NCBI GenBank assembly: GCA_021604645.1
Contig: BQJJ01000006.1
Location: forward strand, 141,642-205,641
Length of the DNA stretch: 64,000 bases
Reading direction: 5' to 3'
DNA from: Methyloligella sp.
GTDB taxonomy: Bacteria; Pseudomonadota; Alphaproteobacteria; Rhizobiales; HXMU1428-3
Of the stretch, positions 60,635-64,000 are shown piece after piece; positions within the stretch are counted from its first letter, which is position 1; each line of letters opens with the position of its first letter. A program made the translations under genes and the position numbers. Below the pieces are notes generated by a model. The model was given only the letters and a program-made list of their open reading frames with translations. It was not told the origin of the DNA and did no database searches.

Positions 60635-62389
60635 CTATGTTGCCTTTAAAAGTTCAACAAATAGCTTCCCAGACTTCACAGCTGTAATAGTCTCCTTCCG
60701 TTTGGTGTACCCTACCATCGGAAACTTCATATAGCGCGGTTGCCACTCTTTCTTTTGCGGTGTCCGTGTCCCATCCAAAAAGTTCTTGATGATCTGCTTT
60801 TGAACCGTGGCTGTGCTGGTCAGGTTTCCTTCAGCTGCGGTCTTACCTCCAACATCTTGTAATATGGCATTGATGGTTTCTTTGTCGCGTAAAAGGTCAA
60901 AGAAAGTATCATCCGGCGTCCAGTATTGATCCATATCCACAGAGAGCAAAGAGCCAAGAAGTTCAACCATATCAGAGCCAGCTGCCAAGGTTTCTGCAAC
61001 AATAAACGATAAAATAGATATGACTTGTTTGTCGCTAAGGGCTTGAAGCTTTGTAAATATCTCAATGAGATCATGAGATTTCTCATAATCCTTTTTTCGA
61101 GGGACAATGGTTTCAGTTGCCTTAGTTTCTAGCCCTAGAAGCTTTTGCACCTTAAGGCGGTCTTTGTGGAACAAGCTTTCAGCTTTGTTAGATTGCAAGC
61201 TCTCTGTGATTGCTTCAGAACTGGCCTTTTGAGGATCGGCAGAAATATCCCAAAGGCATGATCCGGCAATGATATGCGCCACGGTCAAACGCAGCACGAG
61301 AGCTTGATTACCAAGTAGCTCTGTCCTCACAGCTGAATGACGATGGAGGTTAAGATAGTTTTGCATGGGCTGCGTCAGTTCAGGGCGATCTGTTGAATTT
61401 TTATCAATCCCGCTGATCTTTTGTTGTTCAAGCCGCTTGATGTCTTTTGAAAGCAAAAGCCCTTTGTGGATGTTTACAGACCCATCAGCCTTAACTTCAA
61501 TAAAAACCTGACCGCCCTTTTCTTGTGGCCAATCCGAATAATCCCAGCGAACCCATTTTTCACGGACATCAAGGAGAATGACCTCTTGCCATCCGTTTTC
61601 TTGTAGCTCTGTGGTGATTTCAGCAAGGGCACGACTTTGATGCTCCCAAAAAAGCGCAGGGTCAGCAAAATAACGCTCCTCTCCAAAAAGATCAGAAATG
61701 ATAGCACCCTTATAGGTTTTGAGATCAAAGAGGGCATTTGAAACGGGGATTTCTTCACCACCAAAGAGCCAACTTTTGAGGTTGTAGGGAGGCGGTTCTT
61801 GATCGGCCTTAAAGAGTTTGAACCATTGCTTTTGTTGACTTTGACTTGCCATGGTGAGCAGGCGAATGGTGGCGGGTTTGATTTTATCTTGGCGATAAGC
61901 GTTTAATATGGGGGTGTAAAGATTGGCAATGGCAAGTCGTTGCTTGACCAAAGTTTCCGTGACACCGAAATGAGTGGCAATATCGTCAATTGATTTACCT
62001 TGCCTAGTCAAAGCTAAAAACGCATCATATTGATCGATTTCATCCATGGGCAGTCGTTGGATGTTTTCAATCAAAGAGGCTTCAATTGCGCCTGCATCAT
62101 CTCCCTCTTCCATAATGGCACAGGGCAGCGGTGAGATGTCTTGCTCTTGTGAAAGAGAAAGACAAGCATTATAGCGGCGCTGTCCGGCGATAATCTCAAA
62201 CCCCTCACACTCTTGTTTCCCTGTCGGGCTTGCACCCTCCTCGCCTCTTGCGGGGCGCACTAAAAGCGGCTGTATGATGCCGTTGGCTTTAATGCTGGGA
62301 ATAAGGTCATCCCCATTTTTAGAGCCATACTTGCGCACATTTAAAGGTGATAGTTTTAAGTCTTTAAGTTCAATATGTTGTAGTTGCAT
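60635..62389 (-). CDS. ParB-like nuclease/partition-family protein
   Basis: A 584-residue ParB-family protein of the large plasmid/island type. The N-terminal ParB domain (LKLSPLNVRKYG, GIIQPLLVRP, GFEIIAGQRRYNACLSL, EASLIENIQRLPMDEIDQYDAF) is complete. The HTH region (~135-165: SIDDIATHFGVTETLVKQRLAIANLYTPIL) follows. A long C-terminal part (~180-584) has no recognised motif. Such proteins accompany ArdC-type antirestriction genes on plasmids and integrative elements and may act in stabilisation or gene control. The start is ATG 62389, with AAGGA eight nt upstream. No ParA is visible. Confidence 0.88.
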   Translation of the reverse strand: MQLQHIELKDLKLSPLNVRKYGSKNGDDLIPSIKANGIIQPLLVRPARGEEGASPTGKQECEGFEIIAGQRRYNACLSLSQEQDISPLPCAIMEEGDDAGAIEASLIENIQRLPMDEIDQYDAFLALTRQGKSIDDIATHFGVTETLVKQRLAIANLYTPILNAYRQDKIKPATIRLLTMASQSQQKQWFKLFKADQEPPPYNLKSWLFGGEEIPVSNALFDLKTYKGAIISDLFGEERYFADPALFWEHQSRALAEITTELQENGWQEVILLDVREKWVRWDYSDWPQEKGGQVFIEVKADGSVNIHKGLLLSKDIKRLEQQKISGIDKNSTDRPELTQPMQNYLNLHRHSAVRTELLGNQALVLRLTVAHIIAGSCLWDISADPQKASSEAITESLQSNKAESLFHKDRLKVQKLLGLETKATETIVPRKKDYEKSHDLIEIFTKLQALSDKQVISILSFIVAETLAAGSDMVELLGSLLSVDMDQYWTPDDTFFDLLRDKETINAILQDVGGKTAAEGNLTSTATVQKQIIKNFLDGTRTPQKKEWQPRYMKFPMVGYTKRKETITAVKSGKLFVELLKAT

Positions 62390-62466
62390 TGTTTTTTTCC
62401 TTTTTGGTTGTTGACGCATGATTGCATCATTGAACCGCCTGAAAAGGCGGCTCTATGGTGCAGTCT

Positions 62467-63360
62467 TTAATCTTCTTGAAAACGATTGAGAAATTCGATT
62501 GCCTTGGCAGCTTGTGCTGAGGCTTTAAAAATAAAGCTCTTGTCGCCGCGAAGAGCTTGCAGCCAGCATTTTAAATAACGGGCATGGTCATCTCTGGGGG
62601 ATTGAACGATATTGAGTTGAGCACATAAAAAGGCCGCGCCAAGTTCGGCAATCAGTTCTTCAAAGGCGTATTTTTCAAGCTGTTGGGTTTTAGATGTTGC
62701 TTTGTCGCGGTTAAGGCGATGTGGTGCCCCTGCCCAGTGTGTAAGTTCATGAAACAGAACAGAATAGTAGTTTTCTGTTGCGCTTGAATGGTCAGTATCC
62801 AAAAACGCACTTGTTTGCGGCATGTTGATAAAGTCATTGGTACGATTGTAATAAGCTCTGGCTTCACAATGCTGAATATTTGCACCTGTCTTGTTAGCAA
62901 AAGCATCCGCATGGTCTATGCGAGTGACAAGATCAGCTTGAGCAAGAGACAAAGTCCCTTCACTCTCATAGCCCTCAACTTGATTGGCATTAAAAACCGT
63001 ATAGAGACGCATAACAGGTATTTGAATGTTGTGCTGTTCACCTTGTTCGTCCTCTTCTTGCTTGTTCCATGTTTTATAAAAAACAATGAGGCTGCCTTGT
63101 TCCCCTTTGCGAACTTGCGCACCCTTTTCTTTCCATTGTTTGTAGCTTGCCCATTCCGGTGAATTAAAAGATTTTTCCTGCTGGTCGATCCAAAGAGAGG
63201 GAATGTTGATGCCATTATAAGACTTTCCGGTGATTGGATTGAGAGGCACTCCTTGGGCGGCAAGCTCTGCAAAAGGTGCTTTAAAATTCTCAAGATCAAC
63301 ACAGTCGAGACGTTTGATAATCTTATTTGTAATCTCTTGATAAATATCTCGTTTTACCAT
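62467..63360 (-). CDS. ArdC-type antirestriction protein
   Basis: A 297-residue protein with an N-terminal single-strand-DNA-binding domain (DUF1738; WKEKGAQVRKGEQGSLIVFYK) and a C-terminal zincin metalloprotease-like domain with HELTH at residues 204-208 (in FHELTHWAGAPHR). ArdC proteins of plasmids protect incoming DNA from restriction. It is the first gene of a five-gene leftward block ending with tcmP. The start is ATG 63360, with GGAG eight nt upstream; a GTG at 63369 overlaps that site. Confidence 0.92.
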   Translation of the reverse strand: MVKRDIYQEITNKIIKRLDCVDLENFKAPFAELAAQGVPLNPITGKSYNGINIPSLWIDQQEKSFNSPEWASYKQWKEKGAQVRKGEQGSLIVFYKTWNKQEEDEQGEQHNIQIPVMRLYTVFNANQVEGYESEGTLSLAQADLVTRIDHADAFANKTGANIQHCEARAYYNRTNDFINMPQTSAFLDTDHSSATENYYSVLFHELTHWAGAPHRLNRDKATSKTQQLEKYAFEELIAELGAAFLCAQLNIVQSPRDDHARYLKCWLQALRGDKSFIFKASAQAAKAIEFLNRFQED

Positions 63361-63468
63361 TTTGGGCACTCCTGTTTTTATAAGGTTTCGACAGCGGAGA
63401 AACCTTCACCTCCCCGCGCATGAACCCTTGCCCAGCGGCGAGCGTCCGCAAAAAACAAACAAAAAAGC

Positions 63469-63490
63469 CATCCGCGCCAAAGCGCGGATG
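63469..63490. terminator. hairpin upstream of ardC
   Basis: CATCCGCG (63469-63476) pairs with CGCGGATG (63483-63490) over 8 bp around a 6-nt loop. It lies ~110 nt before the ardC start and could be an attenuator or terminator of a gene further right. Confidence 0.5.
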
Positions 63491-63652
63491 ACAAAGAAAG
63501 GACTGCTCGGTCAGGTTCGACAACACACACAATGGTCTTCTCGGGAGACCGTTAGACACTCTTATGCCGCAAAGCGGCTTAGAGTGACTTACGGCGGAAC
63601 GATCATTGTGTTTGTTGGGGTTCTGACATACGCTTGAAAGGTAGGTTCTAGT

Positions 63653-63697
63653 GCGTGTCGCATAAAAGTGAATTCGGTTTTGTGAAGAAAGACACGC
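63653..63697 (+). repeat. Rhizobiales-type small palindromic repeat, copy 2
   Basis: GCGTGTC (63653-63659) pairs with GACACGC (63691-63697), enclosing the same core as the copy at 7321 (AAAAGTGAATTCGGTTTT). The outer arms differ completely from that copy but remain complementary. Confidence 0.7.
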
Positions 63698-63707
63698 CCA
63701 AACAAGT

Positions 63708-63821
63708 AGCTCTCTGTTTTAAAAACAGAGAGCTTCACAATAAAGCATCAAGGATGGACGCCAATTGGCAGAAACCCGAGGGGTGCGGGGTTCTGTTTAC
63801 GACAGCCTAGCTCCGAGCTAG
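63708..63821. other. hairpin-rich non-coding stretch at the right edge
   Basis: Three stems in a row: AGCTCTCTGTTTT with its complement (63708-63734), CAGAAACCC/GGGGTTCTG with one mismatch (63769-63777/63787-63795), and CTAGCT/AGCTAG (63807-63812/63816-63821). No frame is convincing from 63361 to the window end (~640 nt). It may be a structured RNA, a transfer origin or a replication region of the mobile element. Confidence 0.45.
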
Positions 63822-64000
63822 AGCGAGGAGGATGCCCAAAAGATTGCCGGCATCTTTAAAGACAACAAACATACAAACCAAAATTTTCTTGCAGATCGAT
63901 TTAAGAATTCAGCATACTAGGCAGTGCTAGATGTAAATGCATCTAGTGCGGTTTGATACCCGCGACACATTCGGCTCTGAAAGGGACCGGATCACACTGA

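Noticed and set aside
63323..63637. Frames on both strands right of ardC (63323-63559 minus, 63362-63637 plus)
   Set aside because: They overlap a hairpin and the ardC ribosome binding site and show no recognisable domain.
1..64000. tRNA, rRNA or riboswitch genes
   Set aside because: No tRNA T-arm signature (GGTTCGAATCC-like) with acceptor pairing, rRNA stretch or known riboswitch core was recognised in intergenic DNA; a covariance-model scan would be decisive.

Overview
The window looks like chromosomal DNA of an AT-leaning alphaproteobacterium, most likely a marine member of the Hyphomicrobiales (Rhizobiales). The evidence is a perfect Irr iron-control box upstream of mbfA, the neighbourhood DUF1244 / N-formylglutamate amidohydrolase / DUF1036 / pyruvate kinase, and a small palindromic repeat that is widespread in that order. 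No rRNA or tRNA gene was recognised.

Layout. 0-5 kb: the cut-off end of an AraC-type regulator gene, an HSL-type hydrolase, a MarR regulator with an ABM-domain monooxygenase, cytochrome b561 and an unknown protein. 5-21 kb: mbfA, a YiiX-like protein, lepA, a small P-loop kinase, DUF4336, cell-wall enzymes (L,D-transpeptidase, MepA), a HAD phosphatase, an MFS transporter, rimO and a GYF_2-AsmA fusion. 21-28.6 kb: a two-component system, then a PQQ alcohol dehydrogenase with a pentapeptide-repeat protein, a small secreted protein and cytochrome c-550 PedF. This reads as a periplasmic alcohol oxidation module. 29-44.7 kb: an unknown protein with a glycine-zipper C-terminus, HugZ-like and M23 proteins, the DUF1244-pyk neighbourhood, an Fe-S-type regulator, LysM and TrpD2-like proteins, a beta-propeller protein and a PAS + chemotaxis-receptor pair.

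44.7-64 kb looks accessory. A MobC-like protein and a relaxase-helicase are followed by a compact set of rimK/rimB/deacylase genes and three ion-transport genes (Kef-type antiporter, MscS-type channel, CorA/ZntB). Next comes the last ~30 codons of a tyrosine integrase. After it lies a one-directional block (ardC, parB-like, a resolvase-fold protein with altered active-site residues, DUF5131, tcmP) and a hairpin-rich non-coding stretch at the right edge.

The most striking signal is a family of modular intergenic repeats between 5 and 37 kb. Full copies carry three or four successive hairpins whose stems differ in sequence but stay paired, framed by conserved ends (GAAGAAGGAG ... GCCGTGAGAG). 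A second ~35-40 nt module (GGTTGC...GCAACC...GAAGGAGC) occurs alone or in tandem inside them. Every copy lies in the same orientation regardless of flanking gene direction, and none was seen beyond 37 kb.
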